A stretch of DNA of 64,000 nt from Paludibacteraceae bacterium (GCA_024401555.1 JAKSKV010000007.1:1-64000), one strand, 5' to 3'. Counted from the stretch's first letter, positions 52,325 through 62,091 are shown. Program-made: numbers and translations. Notes: generated by a model from the sequence alone, not told the origin.

Positions 52325-55300
52325 TGCTATCATAGAAAAATTTATCGTAGGACGTGTGGAACCTCACATCTATGCGTTCGAGACAGGCACTGTGCCAAAC
52401 TATCTGAAGATTGGTGACACGTATCGTCCTGTTGAAACGCGTTTGAATGAGTGGCGACGCTACTTTGCTGACCTGCAAAAGAAATACGATGAACCAGCAA
52501 CCGCTGGCGATGAATACTTCCGTGACCTCTCGGTTCACGAATACATCATCCGCGAGAAGGGACGCAAGCGTCTCGAAAAAACAACCCTTCCGGACATTCC
52601 TTACTACTCGAACGAGTTCTTTGAGAATGCCACAACGGGGGATGTGGATGAAGCTATTCAAGACATCAGGAAGAGTGCCACTGATAAAGATGGACGTTAC
52701 AAGCTCTATTCGATGAAGGATGGCAGAGTGCCTGTTGACTTCCATTACGTAAGAGGTGAAGAGCCTATAGTATTGCGACCTAACCAGGAAGCGGTAGTCA
52801 AGAGATTCATTGAAGCCAAGAATCATCGTCGGACCCATTTGCTCATGTATGCCGTTATGCGATTTGGCAAATCCATCACGGCCATGAGTTGCGCAAAGGC
52901 TATGGATGCACACCTTGTAGTCGTTGTTTCAGCCAAAGCCGATGTCAAGACAGAATGGAAGAAGACGGTAGAGAGTTTCAAGAACTTTGAAGGCTATGAG
53001 TTTGCCGACAGCGACGACTTGAAACGAAACGATTCTCTGATAAAGCAAGCAAAAAGGGAACGTAAGAACCTTGTTGTATGCCTAACGCTCCAAGACCTTA
53101 GCAGCAAGGAGGTGAAGGCACGCCATAAGGATTTGTTCCGTCAGAGCATAGACCTTCTGATTGTTGACGAAACGCACTTTGGAGCTCGTGCAGAACATTA
53201 TGGCAAGGTGCTTCCTCCTGTAGGCGCAACACCTAAACAAGAGCGCAAATATGACGCAGAATCCGCTGATGAACTGGACATCCAAGTCAAGCAGCTTAAT
53301 GCCAAAATGCAATTACACTTGTCTGGCACGCCATACAGAATCCTTATGGGTGATGAATTTACGGACGAGGACGTTATCTGCTACTGCCAGTTCTCTGACA
53401 TTGCACAGGCAAGCGAAGAGTGGGATAAGGCGAATCTTGACACCAAGGACGAATGGGAGAATCCTTACTATGGTTTCCCTCAAATGGTGCGTTTTGCCTT
53501 CAATCCCAACGAATCGTCCTTGCGAAAGCTGGCAGAACTGCAGAAGAACGGCATAACGATTGCTTTCAGCGAGTTGTTCAAGCCTAAATCAATCACGAAG
53601 TCAGCAGAGGGGCTGCATCAAAAGTTCGAGCATGAGGCTGAAATACTTGATTTCCTTCATGCCATAGACGGAACAGAAGAGGATGGAAATATTCTTTCAT
53701 TTCTTGCCAACGAGAGAATTCAAAACGGCAAACTCTGTCGCCACATAGTTTGTGTACTGCCTTATCGTGCTTCATGTGATGCTATGGAACAACTCCTTGT
53801 CAATCATGCCAACGAGTTCAAGCATCTTTCAAACTACACAATACTGAACATTTCTGGCGTAGAAAACGAACGACTTTTCCCCAATGTGGATTCTGTGAAG
53901 AAGCGAATCTCCGATTTTGAAGCGAACGATCAAAAGACTATAACGCTTACCGTATCAAGAATGATGACAGGTGTTACGGTTCCAGAATGGGACACGATGC
54001 TCTATCTAAAAGATACGGCTTCTCCACAGGAATACGATCAAGCCATCTTCCGTCTGCAAAGTCCTTACGTTAAGACCTATAAGGATGAGGAAGGTAACGA
54101 GATAAGGTACAACATGAAACCACAGACGCTTCTTGTTGACTTCGACCCAAATCGTATGTTTATTCTCCAGGAGTTACGCGCTCACATTTACGACATCAAC
54201 ACAGATGCCAATGGCAATAGCAACCTAGAAAGGCGCATAGAACGTGAGTTGCAAGTTTCGCCTATCATCTGGATGAACAAGCAACACTTGCAAGAGGTAA
54301 CTCCAGCTAATATTCTTGATGCAGTTCGTGCATACTCCAACGAGCGGAGCGTTCTTGATGAAGCAAAGGAAGTACCTGCGGATTTGTCGCTTGGTGACAT
54401 TGACGAACTGAACGCTATCATCATGCGTCAGCAACCTATTGGTTCTCGCGGAGGTTTGAAAGTAAAACCAGCTGAGGAGGAAGGTGACGATGATTTGGAT
54501 GTGCCAGACGTACCTGATTCGGGTGAACCATCCGAAAAGAAGCCCAAAGAAGAGAGCGAGACAAAGGAAGACAATAGTTTTGAAAAACGCCTTCAAACGC
54601 TCTATTCAAGGATTCTTCTTTACGCATTCCTCACAAACGACGAAGTCATCTCGCTTGAAGCAATGGTACTTTCGGCATGTAGCGGCAGTAACAACAAACG
54701 AATACTTGTAAATCTCGGATTGGACGTAAAGACATTGAAACTCCTGTTCAAGCACCTGAATCCAAACGTTCTTCACCAGCTCGACTACAAGATTCACAAT
54801 ATCAATTCGCTTGCTCACGATGAATCACTTTCGCCTATTGAGCGAGTAGAGAATGCCATGAGGAAGTTCGGTCGATGGTCAACTTCTGAGATTGTTACTC
54901 CGAATCACTTGGCGACACAGATGCTGTCAGAACTCCCTCGCAAGCAGATTACAGCAGACACCAAGTTCATGGACATTGCGTCGAAGGAAGGTGAGTTTGC
55001 ATACGCGATCATTCAAACATTCGGCGAGCATTACAAGGACAAGATTTATTCCATCCCGACATCAACCATTGCCTACGAGTTCACCCGCAAGGTTTACGAG
55101 GCACTTGGAATGCCAATAGAGAACATAGAAAACGAATTTAATTCATACGACCTCATCGGTGAAAACGCTGAGGTTCATATAAACAAGATAAAGAGTATGT
55201 GTATAAACATAGCAGTAGGTAATCCTCCTTATCAGGACGAAGGTGGTTCTGGCGGCACTAATGATGCACCTATTTATCAGAAATTCTGCAAGGTGGCAAA

Positions 55301-56201
55301 GGAAAACACTTCAAGTATGTCATCGCTTGTAATTCCAGCAAAGTGGTTTACTGGAGGTCGTGAGCATTTGCTTGGAGAATTCCGTAGAGACATGCTCAGT
55401 TCAAATGAGGTGTCATGTCTAACTGCATATCCAAATCACAAGGAATTGTTCCCTGAGGTTGAATTGAAAGGTGGAGTATGTTATTTTGTGCGAGGAAAGA
55501 AATATGATGGTGCTTGTAACTACTCTACAATTTCAAACGGAGTCATTGAAACAGCAGAGGTTAATCTTAGCGAAATGGATGTTTTTGTTAGAGAACCATT
55601 GAAGGCTAAAATTGTGGCAAAGGTCCTTGCTGTAGCAAAAAACGAAGGGCAGAAATTTGTCAGCGAGATACTCTCTTCTGATACTCCATTTGGTGTTCCA
55701 ACAAATCCAACCAAGAATAAGAAAGTCGTTTATGAGGTTCAAAATAGTAAAGATGACGAATTCTCTGTAGAGCTTCATTATCTTATCAACAATAAAAGAC
55801 ATACGGGTTACATTAAGAAAGACTCAATTAAGAAGAATTCGGATGATATTGACAAGATAAAAGTTTATGTACCAGCTGCTGGTGGCTCAGGTAATGACAA
55901 AATTGTCTTAGGCAAACCTATAATAGCAATGCCTCCTTCAGTTTGTTCTCAAACATACCTATACGCTACATTCGCTTCGCTCAACGAAGCAGAAAATTTC
56001 GTTTCTTATCTAAAGACACGATTCTTCCGCTTCCTTGTATCTGCCATAAAGATCACCCAGCACGCCCAATCTTCTGTTTACAAGTTCGTTCCTGTTCATG
56101 ATTTCTCTGAAGTATGGACGGACGAGAGACTTTTCGCAAAATATGGAATAATAGAAGACGAGAAAGAATACATTATGGCAGGAATAAATGTTATGGAATA
56201 A
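52314..56201 (+). CDS. Single-chain restriction-modification enzyme: GIY-YIG + helicase + adenine methyltransferase
   Basis: 1295 residues. Order: GIY-YIG-like segment ~17-80 (PHIYAFETGTVPNYLKIGDT, LSVHEYI); superfamily 2 helicase ~150-620 with AVMRFGKSITA (~180-190), VDETHFGA (284-291), LSGTPYR (336-342), QAIFRLQSPY (576-585); acidic Glu/Asp/Pro linker ~719-755; adenine methyltransferase ~850-1000 with KFMDIASKEGEFA (motif I region) and VGNPPYQ (968-974, N6-adenine motif IV); C-terminal specificity-like region to the end. The layout (nuclease, translocase, methyltransferase, recognition in one chain) recalls type ISP/type IIL enzymes but with GIY-YIG. Helicase and methyltransferase calls are solid; nuclease assignment by eye. 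Confidence 0.85.
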   Translation: MTNSAIIEKFIVGRVEPHIYAFETGTVPNYLKIGDTYRPVETRLNEWRRYFADLQKKYDEPATAGDEYFRDLSVHEYIIREKGRKRLEKTTLPDIPYYSNEFFENATTGDVDEAIQDIRKSATDKDGRYKLYSMKDGRVPVDFHYVRGEEPIVLRPNQEAVVKRFIEAKNHRRTHLLMYAVMRFGKSITAMSCAKAMDAHLVVVVSAKADVKTEWKKTVESFKNFEGYEFADSDDLKRNDSLIKQAKRERKNLVVCLTLQDLSSKEVKARHKDLFRQSIDLLIVDETHFGARAEHYGKVLPPVGATPKQERKYDAESADELDIQVKQLNAKMQLHLSGTPYRILMGDEFTDEDVICYCQFSDIAQASEEWDKANLDTKDEWENPYYGFPQMVRFAFNPNESSLRKLAELQKNGITIAFSELFKPKSITKSAEGLHQKFEHEAEILDFLHAIDGTEEDGNILSFLANERIQNGKLCRHIVCVLPYRASCDAMEQLLVNHANEFKHLSNYTILNISGVENERLFPNVDSVKKRISDFEANDQKTITLTVSRMMTGVTVPEWDTMLYLKDTASPQEYDQAIFRLQSPYVKTYKDEEGNEIRYNMKPQTLLVDFDPNRMFILQELRAHIYDINTDANGNSNLERRIERELQVSPIIWMNKQHLQEVTPANILDAVRAYSNERSVLDEAKEVPADLSLGDIDELNAIIMRQQPIGSRGGLKVKPAEEEGDDDLDVPDVPDSGEPSEKKPKEESETKEDNSFEKRLQTLYSRILLYAFLTNDEVISLEAMVLSACSGSNNKRILVNLGLDVKTLKLLFKHLNPNVLHQLDYKIHNINSLAHDESLSPIERVENAMRKFGRWSTSEIVTPNHLATQMLSELPRKQITADTKFMDIASKEGEFAYAIIQTFGEHYKDKIYSIPTSTIAYEFTRKVYEALGMPIENIENEFNSYDLIGENAEVHINKIKSMCINIAVGNPPYQDEGGSGGTNDAPIYQKFCKVAKENTSSMSSLVIPAKWFTGGREHLLGEFRRDMLSSNEVSCLTAYPNHKELFPEVELKGGVCYFVRGKKYDGACNYSTISNGVIETAEVNLSEMDVFVREPLKAKIVAKVLAVAKNEGQKFVSEILSSDTPFGVPTNPTKNKKVVYEVQNSKDDEFSVELHYLINNKRHTGYIKKDSIKKNSDDIDKIKVYVPAAGGSGNDKIVLGKPIIAMPPSVCSQTYLYATFASLNEAENFVSYLKTRFFRFLVSAIKITQHAQSSVYKFVPVHDFSEVWTDERLFAKYGIIEDEKEYIMAGINVME

Positions 56202-56204
56202 ACT

Positions 56205-56396
56205 ATGGGTACAGATTCTTTTGAAAGATACAATTACAAGGTAGAAGGACTCGTCTGTAGTAAGCCAGATGGATATCAAGTGTGGCTTGGTTACAGAACC
56301 GAGATCTTCTCACTGCGAGATTGGACAAGGTTCTATAATTGGGACGAAGATGAATGGCATCAAATCGAAGAGAGTAATTACCGACATTTGAATTAG
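56205..56396 (+). CDS. Small uncharacterised protein of the RM island
   Basis: 63 residues (MGTDSFERYNYKVEGLVCSK...), aromatic and acidic, no recognised motif. Begins four bases after the RM stop, so it is in the same operon. Could be a regulator, an inhibitor of the enzyme, or a cofactor. No similarity is claimed. Confidence 0.5.
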   Translation: MGTDSFERYNYKVEGLVCSKPDGYQVWLGYRTEIFSLRDWTRFYNWDEDEWHQIEESNYRHLN

Positions 56397-56449
56397 TATT
56401 TGAATTCCGTTCTGATCAAGACGGTGATGATGAAGAATAAATATAAACA

Positions 56450-57592
56450 ATGAGCGAAGAACAGAAATATATTGACTTTGAATCTTACCAGCGTGTGGCT
56501 GAGCCGCATAAGCGTGAGAAGGCTTTGGCTTGGCGTACTGCGATAGGTCTTCAGGATGTGGACGGACTTCGAGTGTCCGAATATCTGAAGGAAACCGCTG
56601 TTAAGCACATCGAGGGTGACATTACCATCGATGAGGTTAGAGAGCAACTTCGATCATACTATGTGAATAAGACAACGCATGACGCTGACGACGCTGAAAA
56701 GGAAGAGGCTGACCGTGTAGCGGCAAATATTACAAAACTCCTAAATGAGAAGTCGTTCTCTTTTACTCCTTTGGAGTTCTTGAATATCCATCGTCATTTA
56801 TTTGAGGGCGTTTTTAAGCACGCTGGTGAAATTCGTCCTTTTGACATTAGTAAAAAGGAATGGGTGTTACAAGGCGACTCAGTTGTATATGGACGAGCTG
56901 CGGACATCCATGCAACATTGAAATATGACATACAGAATGAACGTGATTTTATCTATAAAGGCTTGCCCACAGATGAAATCATCTCTCATATTGTGGATTT
57001 TGTGTCTTTGCTTTGGCAGAACCATCCATTCCGTGAAGGTAACACTCGCACAACTGCTGTGTTCGTCATCAAATATCTGCGTTCTTGTGGTTTCAAAGTG
57101 AACAATGAACTGTTTGCAGATAATTCTTGGTATTTTCGCAATGCCCTTGTGCGTGCCAATTACAGTAATCCGCAGAAGGGAATACAACCAGACAACTCTT
57201 TTCTCGTGAAGTTCTTCCGAAATCTGTTGCTCGGTGAGAACAACGAACTGAAGAATCGTTATATGCTGATTGGGTATAAGGAGGACGAGGGTGATACCCA
57301 TACAACCACCCATACAACCACCCATACAAGTTCAAATGATATACAACCTTCATCAGATAATGTGATGCGTTTGGTATTGGCAATCGGCAAAGAAGAGATG
57401 AGTGTTAAGGATATGATGGAAGCTGTAGGTTTGAAGAATCGCCCTAATTTTCTGGATTATTCACTCACACCAGCCATTCATGAGGGATTCGTGTGTATGA
57501 AGTACCCAGACAACCCCCATCATCCTCGTCAACGTTATTCGCTGACCGTTAAAGGAATGATGTTGTTGGACGTGAACAATATTAGAAACTAA
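56450..57592 (+). CDS. Fic-domain AMPylase-type protein with fused inhibitory helix
   Basis: 380 residues. Core motif HPFREGNTR (192-200), a clear Fic active site (H192, E196, N198, R200), which transfers AMP or a related group to protein hydroxyls. Before it, ~40-70 (SEYLKETAVKHIEGDITIDE) resembles the VbhA-type antitoxin/inhibitory helix, so it may be self-inhibited. The C-terminus is a winged helix (YSLTVKGMMLLD). Between them a Thr/His linker (THTTTHTTTHTS) comes from 12-bp repeats. It ends the island; association with the RM enzyme is by position only. Confidence 0.88.
   Translation: MSEEQKYIDFESYQRVAEPHKREKALAWRTAIGLQDVDGLRVSEYLKETAVKHIEGDITIDEVREQLRSYYVNKTTHDADDAEKEEADRVAANITKLLNEKSFSFTPLEFLNIHRHLFEGVFKHAGEIRPFDISKKEWVLQGDSVVYGRAADIHATLKYDIQNERDFIYKGLPTDEIISHIVDFVSLLWQNHPFREGNTRTTAVFVIKYLRSCGFKVNNELFADNSWYFRNALVRANYSNPQKGIQPDNSFLVKFFRNLLLGENNELKNRYMLIGYKEDEGDTHTTTHTTTHTSSNDIQPSSDNVMRLVLAIGKEEMSVKDMMEAVGLKNRPNFLDYSLTPAIHEGFVCMKYPDNPHHPRQRYSLTVKGMMLLDVNNIRN
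57296..57329 (+). repeat. 12-bp tandem repeats in the Fic linker
   Basis: ACCCATACAACC occurs at 57296, 57308 and, as a partial copy, 57320. In frame, encoding His-Thr-Thr-Thr units; slippage would alter linker length without breaking the frame. Confidence 0.85.
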
Positions 57593-57803
57593 CAATCAGA
57601 TTTTGGATACATGACGAGTTCTGTAAACGAGTGTTAGGAGATAGATGGTCAAAGTATGTGAATGTTTCAAGAAGCGTTTCTCTTTTATTGTCAAATATTT
57701 TTCCCCCTTTTTGCAATAAATATCCAATTATAGAGTTATCTTTACGGAGGGATTTTCCCTTCGGATATATTTAGTTGAATTATATATTTATTTAATAGAG
57801 AAA

Positions 57804-59060
57804 ATGAGAAAGCTTAATATGCGTGCGGCGCTTGTTTCCGCGGCTTTGTGTATTTCTATGTCAGCTGCAGCCAGTGGTACCGCAAATACTAATGGAACAT
57901 TTACGGATGCTAACGGGTCTCAATATAACCCGCTTCAGACTGCTATCCCTTCATTGTCAATCGCTCCAGACGCCGTTGGTGGTGGTATGGGTGATGTGGG
58001 CGCCGCAACAAGACCTGATAACCAGTCACAACATTGGAACCCTTCAAAGTACGCTTTGGCGGAGAGCAAGGGTGGTTTCTCCGTATCATATACGCCTTGG
58101 TTGCGTAAGATCGTGAACGACATCGATTTGGCCTACTTGTCAGGATACTACAAACCGACTGAGAAAACAGCGATTGGAGCCTCCTTCCGTTATTTCTCCC
58201 TTGGTGAGATCACTTTGACAGGTGCCCCTGATTACAGTGGTAATCCTCTCCCAATTGGTACTGCGAAGCCTTATGAGTTGGCGGTGGACGCCAGCTTTTC
58301 AATGATGCTTTCGGAGTATTGGTCAGGAGGTGTGGCTTTGCGTTTCATCTGTTCCGACCTCTTCAATGGTGTGGACGACGATGATTATTCAAAGGGTGTC
58401 GGTATGGGCGCGGACATCGCGTTCTCATTCAGAAAACCTGTCCAGACCGGTAATACCACCTCTTACGGAGCCTTTGGTGTCGCCATCACCAATATTGGTA
58501 ACAAAGTGTCGTATGACAATGACGCTACCCGTCAGTTTATCCCTACCAACTTTAGAATGGGAGGTTCGTTCGAGTATTCATTCGATGACTACAACTCATT
58601 GATGATGGCGGTGGATATCAACAAGTTGTTGGTGCCAACCCCTTATGGAAGCAGCGACCAATACGAAAGCGAGGAAGCATGGGAAGCAGCCCGAGATGAG
58701 TATTACAAGACAACTTCCATCGGTGGTATGTTCAAGTCTTTGGGTGACGCTCCCGGCGGATTCAAGGAGGAGCTAAGAGAGTTCAATTTCTCTGTAGGTC
58801 TCGAATATGCTTATAAGAGAAAATTCTTGGTGAGAGCCGGTTATTTCAACGAGAACAAGTATAAGGGTAACCGTAAATACTTCTCCGTGGGTGCGGGATT
58901 CAATTTGAGTATCTTCCAATTGAACGCTGCCTATGTGATCACCAAATCTCCAACCAATCCGTTGGACCGTACCTTGCGTTTCACGCTCGGATTCGACATG
59001 GGTGGCTTGAGGGATATCTTCGGCGTGAAGGCTAAATCAAGCGAGAAATCCGATGATTAA
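57804..59060 (+). CDS. porV: Type IX secretion outer membrane protein PorV (LptO-like)
   Basis: 418 residues. Signal peptide ending about 24 (CISMSAAAS), then an outer membrane beta-barrel: PSLSIAPDAVGGGMGDVGAA, NPSKYALAESKGGFSVSYTP, SGYYKPTEKTAIGASFRYF and the C-terminal strands FNLSIFQLNAAYVI and TLRFTLGFDMGG. This matches PorV/LptO, which carries T9SS cargo to the sortase at the cell surface. Own promoter region (a TATCTTTA box near 57738) and terminator. Confidence 0.9.
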   Translation: MRKLNMRAALVSAALCISMSAAASGTANTNGTFTDANGSQYNPLQTAIPSLSIAPDAVGGGMGDVGAATRPDNQSQHWNPSKYALAESKGGFSVSYTPWLRKIVNDIDLAYLSGYYKPTEKTAIGASFRYFSLGEITLTGAPDYSGNPLPIGTAKPYELAVDASFSMMLSEYWSGGVALRFICSDLFNGVDDDDYSKGVGMGADIAFSFRKPVQTGNTTSYGAFGVAITNIGNKVSYDNDATRQFIPTNFRMGGSFEYSFDDYNSLMMAVDINKLLVPTPYGSSDQYESEEAWEAARDEYYKTTSIGGMFKSLGDAPGGFKEELREFNFSVGLEYAYKRKFLVRAGYFNENKYKGNRKYFSVGAGFNLSIFQLNAAYVITKSPTNPLDRTLRFTLGFDMGGLRDIFGVKAKSSEKSDD

Positions 59061-59085
59061 GAGCGCTTCGTGAGAAAATAATAGG

Positions 59086-59115
59086 AGAGGTGCGGCTAAG
59101 GCTGCGCCTCTTTTT
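59086..59115 (+). terminator. Terminator of porV
   Basis: AGAGGTGCGGC (59086-59096) pairs with GCTGCGCCTCT (59101-59111, two G-T pairs) around TAAG, then TTTTT. Confidence 0.85.
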
Positions 59116-59144
59116 GTAGGTAATGTTATGTGAAAAACAAGAAA

Positions 59145-59867
59145 ATGATGAAAAGATTTTGTGTCTATATGATGCCTATCCTCTCTCTCTTCTGTGTAGT
59201 GTCATGCTCAAATGAGGGGGATGATAAGGAGGTGAACCATTACGGTGAGAATATGTCGGCCTCCGTCAGTGGCGAAATCGACGGTTACGGATATGTTGAT
59301 CTTGGGCTGAGCGTGAAGTGGGCGACCTGCAATGTGGGAGCTACCCAACCGTTGGAATATGGAGATCTTTTCTCTTGGGGTGAGACGCAAGCCAAGGGCC
59401 TCTATAAATGGAGCACCTATAAGTGGTGCAAAGGAGACTTTGATCAGTTGACAAAGTATTGTGATTCAGTCCAATATGGTAAGGTTGATAATATTGGTGT
59501 GCTAATGTCGGAAGATGATGCCGCAACGGTCAATATGGGCGAATCCTGGAGAACGCCGACCTTGAAAGAGATGACGGAGTTGGTGAAGGGCTGCGATTGG
59601 GCTTGGAGCGATAATTTCAATGGCAAGGGCATCGCAGGTCAGGTTGGCGTTTCGAAAGTGAATGGCAATGTCATCTTCCTACCAGCAGCCGGTTATAGTA
59701 ACGGTACGGAAATCATCGACAAAGGATCTTATGGCGGCTACTGGACATCGACGGTTAATTCCGTGAATTCCTATAATGCGTACGTCTTTATTTTTTATGA
59801 CCACCAAATATCTGGCTTCAATTATTATCGAAGCGACGGACGAAGTGTTAGGGCGGTTCTGAATTAA
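59145..59867 (+). CDS. FISUMP-domain lipoprotein
   Basis: 240 residues starting MMKRFCVYMMPILSLFCVVS (lipobox VVSC). The body begins YVDLGLSVKWATCNVGA and continues with YGDLFSWGETQAK, ESWRTPTLKEMTELVKGCDW and GYWTSTV, the standard Fibrobacter-type paralogous domain. Surface-exposed, function unknown. A GTG start at 59130 would add five residues; ATG is preferred. Related to the lipoprotein at 3378. Confidence 0.8.
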   Translation: MMKRFCVYMMPILSLFCVVSCSNEGDDKEVNHYGENMSASVSGEIDGYGYVDLGLSVKWATCNVGATQPLEYGDLFSWGETQAKGLYKWSTYKWCKGDFDQLTKYCDSVQYGKVDNIGVLMSEDDAATVNMGESWRTPTLKEMTELVKGCDWAWSDNFNGKGIAGQVGVSKVNGNVIFLPAAGYSNGTEIIDKGSYGGYWTSTVNSVNSYNAYVFIFYDHQISGFNYYRSDGRSVRAVLN

Positions 59868-59898
59868 GTAGGTGTTCCCACATCCAAAATATCTTGTT

Positions 59899-61107
59899 AT
59901 GGAGGGTACAAAGGATAGATTGTTTACGATGAGCTTTATTTGCTCTTGTGGAGCGAATTTTCTCCTCTTCTTCTCTTTTTACCTGATCATGCCTATTATG
60001 GCGATCTATTTGATCCATAACTTCTCCGTGCCGGAATCCACCGCAGGTGCCGTTTTGGCGTGCTATACGCTCGCATGCCTCTTTATCAGGCCATTTTCCG
60101 GCTATCTGGTAGATACATTTCAGCGGAAGCCACTCTATCTGATGGCCTTGTCCCTCTTTGTGGTGCTCTTCATCGGGTATCCTATTGCCCAGTCCGTTCT
60201 GATGTTCGCCTTTTTGCGCCTGTTGCATGGTTTGGCCTTCGGTATGGTCTCCATTTCCAGCAATACGATTTTGATTGATATCATGCCTTCGAGCCGTAGG
60301 GGAGAGGGGTTAGGCTATTTCGGCCTCTCCAACAACTTCGCAATGGCCACAGGTCCAATGGTCGGTATGTGGCTCTTGGAACATTATAGTTACGAGACCA
60401 TTTTCTACACTTCGTTTGGCGTGAGCCTCTGCTCCTTTGCGATCGGAACCTTGATTAAGACAAAGTATCGCCCGACGATGGTGGCGAAGGAGAAGATCTC
60501 CTTGGATCGTTTTATCCTCATCAATGGAATACCCGCCGGATTCAATATGATCTGTTTGGCGGTTCCTTATGGTGTGATGACCTCCTTCATTGCTATTTAC
60601 GCAAAAGAGCTGGAACTCGACGGAAAACCCACCTCCTTTTATCTCTTCTTGGCGGCGGGAATCGCCCTGTCGCGTATCTTCTCCGGAAAATTGGTGGATA
60701 GGGGAAAGATGCTCTGGGTTATCAAGGTGGGTGTGGCAGCCGGCGGTCTTGCCTTCTTCCTGATGGGAACTCTCCCTTATTGGGGAATTCCGAAGGACTC
60801 CTTGTCCATGGCTTTGTACCTCTCCGCGCTGATGATTGGCATCGGATATGGTACGCTTTTCCCTGCGATGAACTCGCTTTTTGTGGCTTTGGCGCCCAAC
60901 AACAAACGAGGAACCGCCACCTCCACCTATCTGACCACATGGGATTTGGGCATAGGCATTGGTTTGTTGGGAGGTGGTTGCCTCAGTGAGCAGACCTCCT
61001 TTTCCACAACCTTCATGGTAGGCGGACTTCTGGTGCTTCTTTCTTGGGTATTCTTCACCTTTTTCACGGCAGACCATTTCCTCCGCAACCGTATCAAAGA
61101 ATCCTGA
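59899..61107 (+). CDS. MFS transporter
   Basis: 402 residues, about 12 membrane helices. MFS motifs: PFSGYLVDTFQRKPLYLMAL (loop 2-3), RLLHGLAFGMVSISSNTILI, ALSRIFSGKLVDRGKMLWVI (loop 8-9). The start at 59899 (MEGTKDRL) removes a poorly supported upstream extension. Drug or metabolite carrier; substrate unknown. 32 bases after the FISUMP gene, with no obvious promoter, so they may be co-transcribed. miaA follows under its own promoter. Confidence 0.9.
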   Translation: MEGTKDRLFTMSFICSCGANFLLFFSFYLIMPIMAIYLIHNFSVPESTAGAVLACYTLACLFIRPFSGYLVDTFQRKPLYLMALSLFVVLFIGYPIAQSVLMFAFLRLLHGLAFGMVSISSNTILIDIMPSSRRGEGLGYFGLSNNFAMATGPMVGMWLLEHYSYETIFYTSFGVSLCSFAIGTLIKTKYRPTMVAKEKISLDRFILINGIPAGFNMICLAVPYGVMTSFIAIYAKELELDGKPTSFYLFLAAGIALSRIFSGKLVDRGKMLWVIKVGVAAGGLAFFLMGTLPYWGIPKDSLSMALYLSALMIGIGYGTLFPAMNSLFVALAPNNKRGTATSTYLTTWDLGIGIGLLGGGCLSEQTSFSTTFMVGGLLVLLSWVFFTFFTADHFLRNRIKES

Positions 61108-61116
61108 AAAATTTTT

Positions 61117-61124
61117 TAACTTTG
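61117..61124 (+). promoter_or_regulatory. -7 box of miaA
   Basis: TAACTTTG, 23 bases before the ATG. Confidence 0.55.
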
Positions 61125-61147
61125 ATTTATCATAAAACAAATACGAT

Positions 61148-62056
61148 ATGGCATACGACATGATCACGATATTGGGCCCGACGGCCAGCGGAAAGACGAC
61201 TCTTGCCGCCCATTTGGCTCATCGGATGGGCGCTGAAATCATCAGTGCGGATTCCCGCCAGATTTATCGTCGTATGGATATCGGCACTGGCAAGGATCTT
61301 TCCGATTACACCGTGGAGGGGAAGCAGATACCCTACCATCTGATCGACATTGCCGAACCAGGCTACAAATACAATCTGTTTGAGTACCAACGAGATTTCT
61401 TGAAGGCCTACGAAGATATCCGAGGACGAGGCGTCATCCCCATCTTGTGCGGAGGAACGGGACTCTACATCGAATCGGTGTTGAAGGGCTACAAGATGAT
61501 GCCTGTACCGCAAAATGATGAGCTGCGCAATCGTTTGGCGGATCGATCCTTGGAGGAGTTGACGCAATTGCTATCCACCTATAAAACGCTCCACAACACA
61601 ACCGATGTCGATACCGTGAAGCGTGCGATCCGCGCCATTGAAATATGCGAGTATTACCGTGAGCATCCGCAGGAGTTTGTCGATTTCCCTCATATCAATA
61701 GCCTGATCATCGGTGTCGATATTGAACGAGATTTGAGACGTGAGAAGATCTCGAAGCGTTTGCGTGCCCGTTTGGATGAGGGTATGGTGGAGGAGGTTCG
61801 TGCCATTCTCGATTCGGGAGTCTCTGCGGAGGATATGATCTATTATGGCCTTGAATATAAGTTTCTCACCAACTATATCATCGGGGTTTTGACCTATGAT
61901 CAAATGGTCTCCGAACTGGAGATCGCTATTCACCAATTCGCGAAGCGCCAGATGACTTGGTTCCGGGGAATGGAACGGCGCGGATTTACCATTCATTGGA
62001 TCGATGCCTGTTTGCCGATGGAGGAGAAGGAGGAGAGGATTTTGGGGATGATTTAG
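61148..62056 (+). CDS. miaA: tRNA dimethylallyltransferase MiaA
   Basis: 302 residues. ATP loop GPTASGKTTLAAH, DSRQIYRRMDIGTGK and the conserved GGTGLYIESVLKGYKMMP. It adds the isopentenyl group to A37 of tRNAs. The stop lies inside the first unit of a heptad repeat array (62050-62091). Normal length. Confidence 0.95.
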   Translation: MAYDMITILGPTASGKTTLAAHLAHRMGAEIISADSRQIYRRMDIGTGKDLSDYTVEGKQIPYHLIDIAEPGYKYNLFEYQRDFLKAYEDIRGRGVIPILCGGTGLYIESVLKGYKMMPVPQNDELRNRLADRSLEELTQLLSTYKTLHNTTDVDTVKRAIRAIEICEYYREHPQEFVDFPHINSLIIGVDIERDLRREKISKRLRARLDEGMVEEVRAILDSGVSAEDMIYYGLEYKFLTNYIIGVLTYDQMVSELEIAIHQFAKRQMTWFRGMERRGFTIHWIDACLPMEEKEERILGMI

Positions 62057-62091
62057 GATTTAGGATTTAGGATTTACAATTTACGATTTGT
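62050..62091 (+). repeat. Heptad tandem repeats at the miaA stop
   Basis: GATTTAG three times, then GATTTAC, AATTTAC and GATTTGT: six consecutive 7-base units, the first overlapping the miaA stop codon. Confidence 0.9.
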
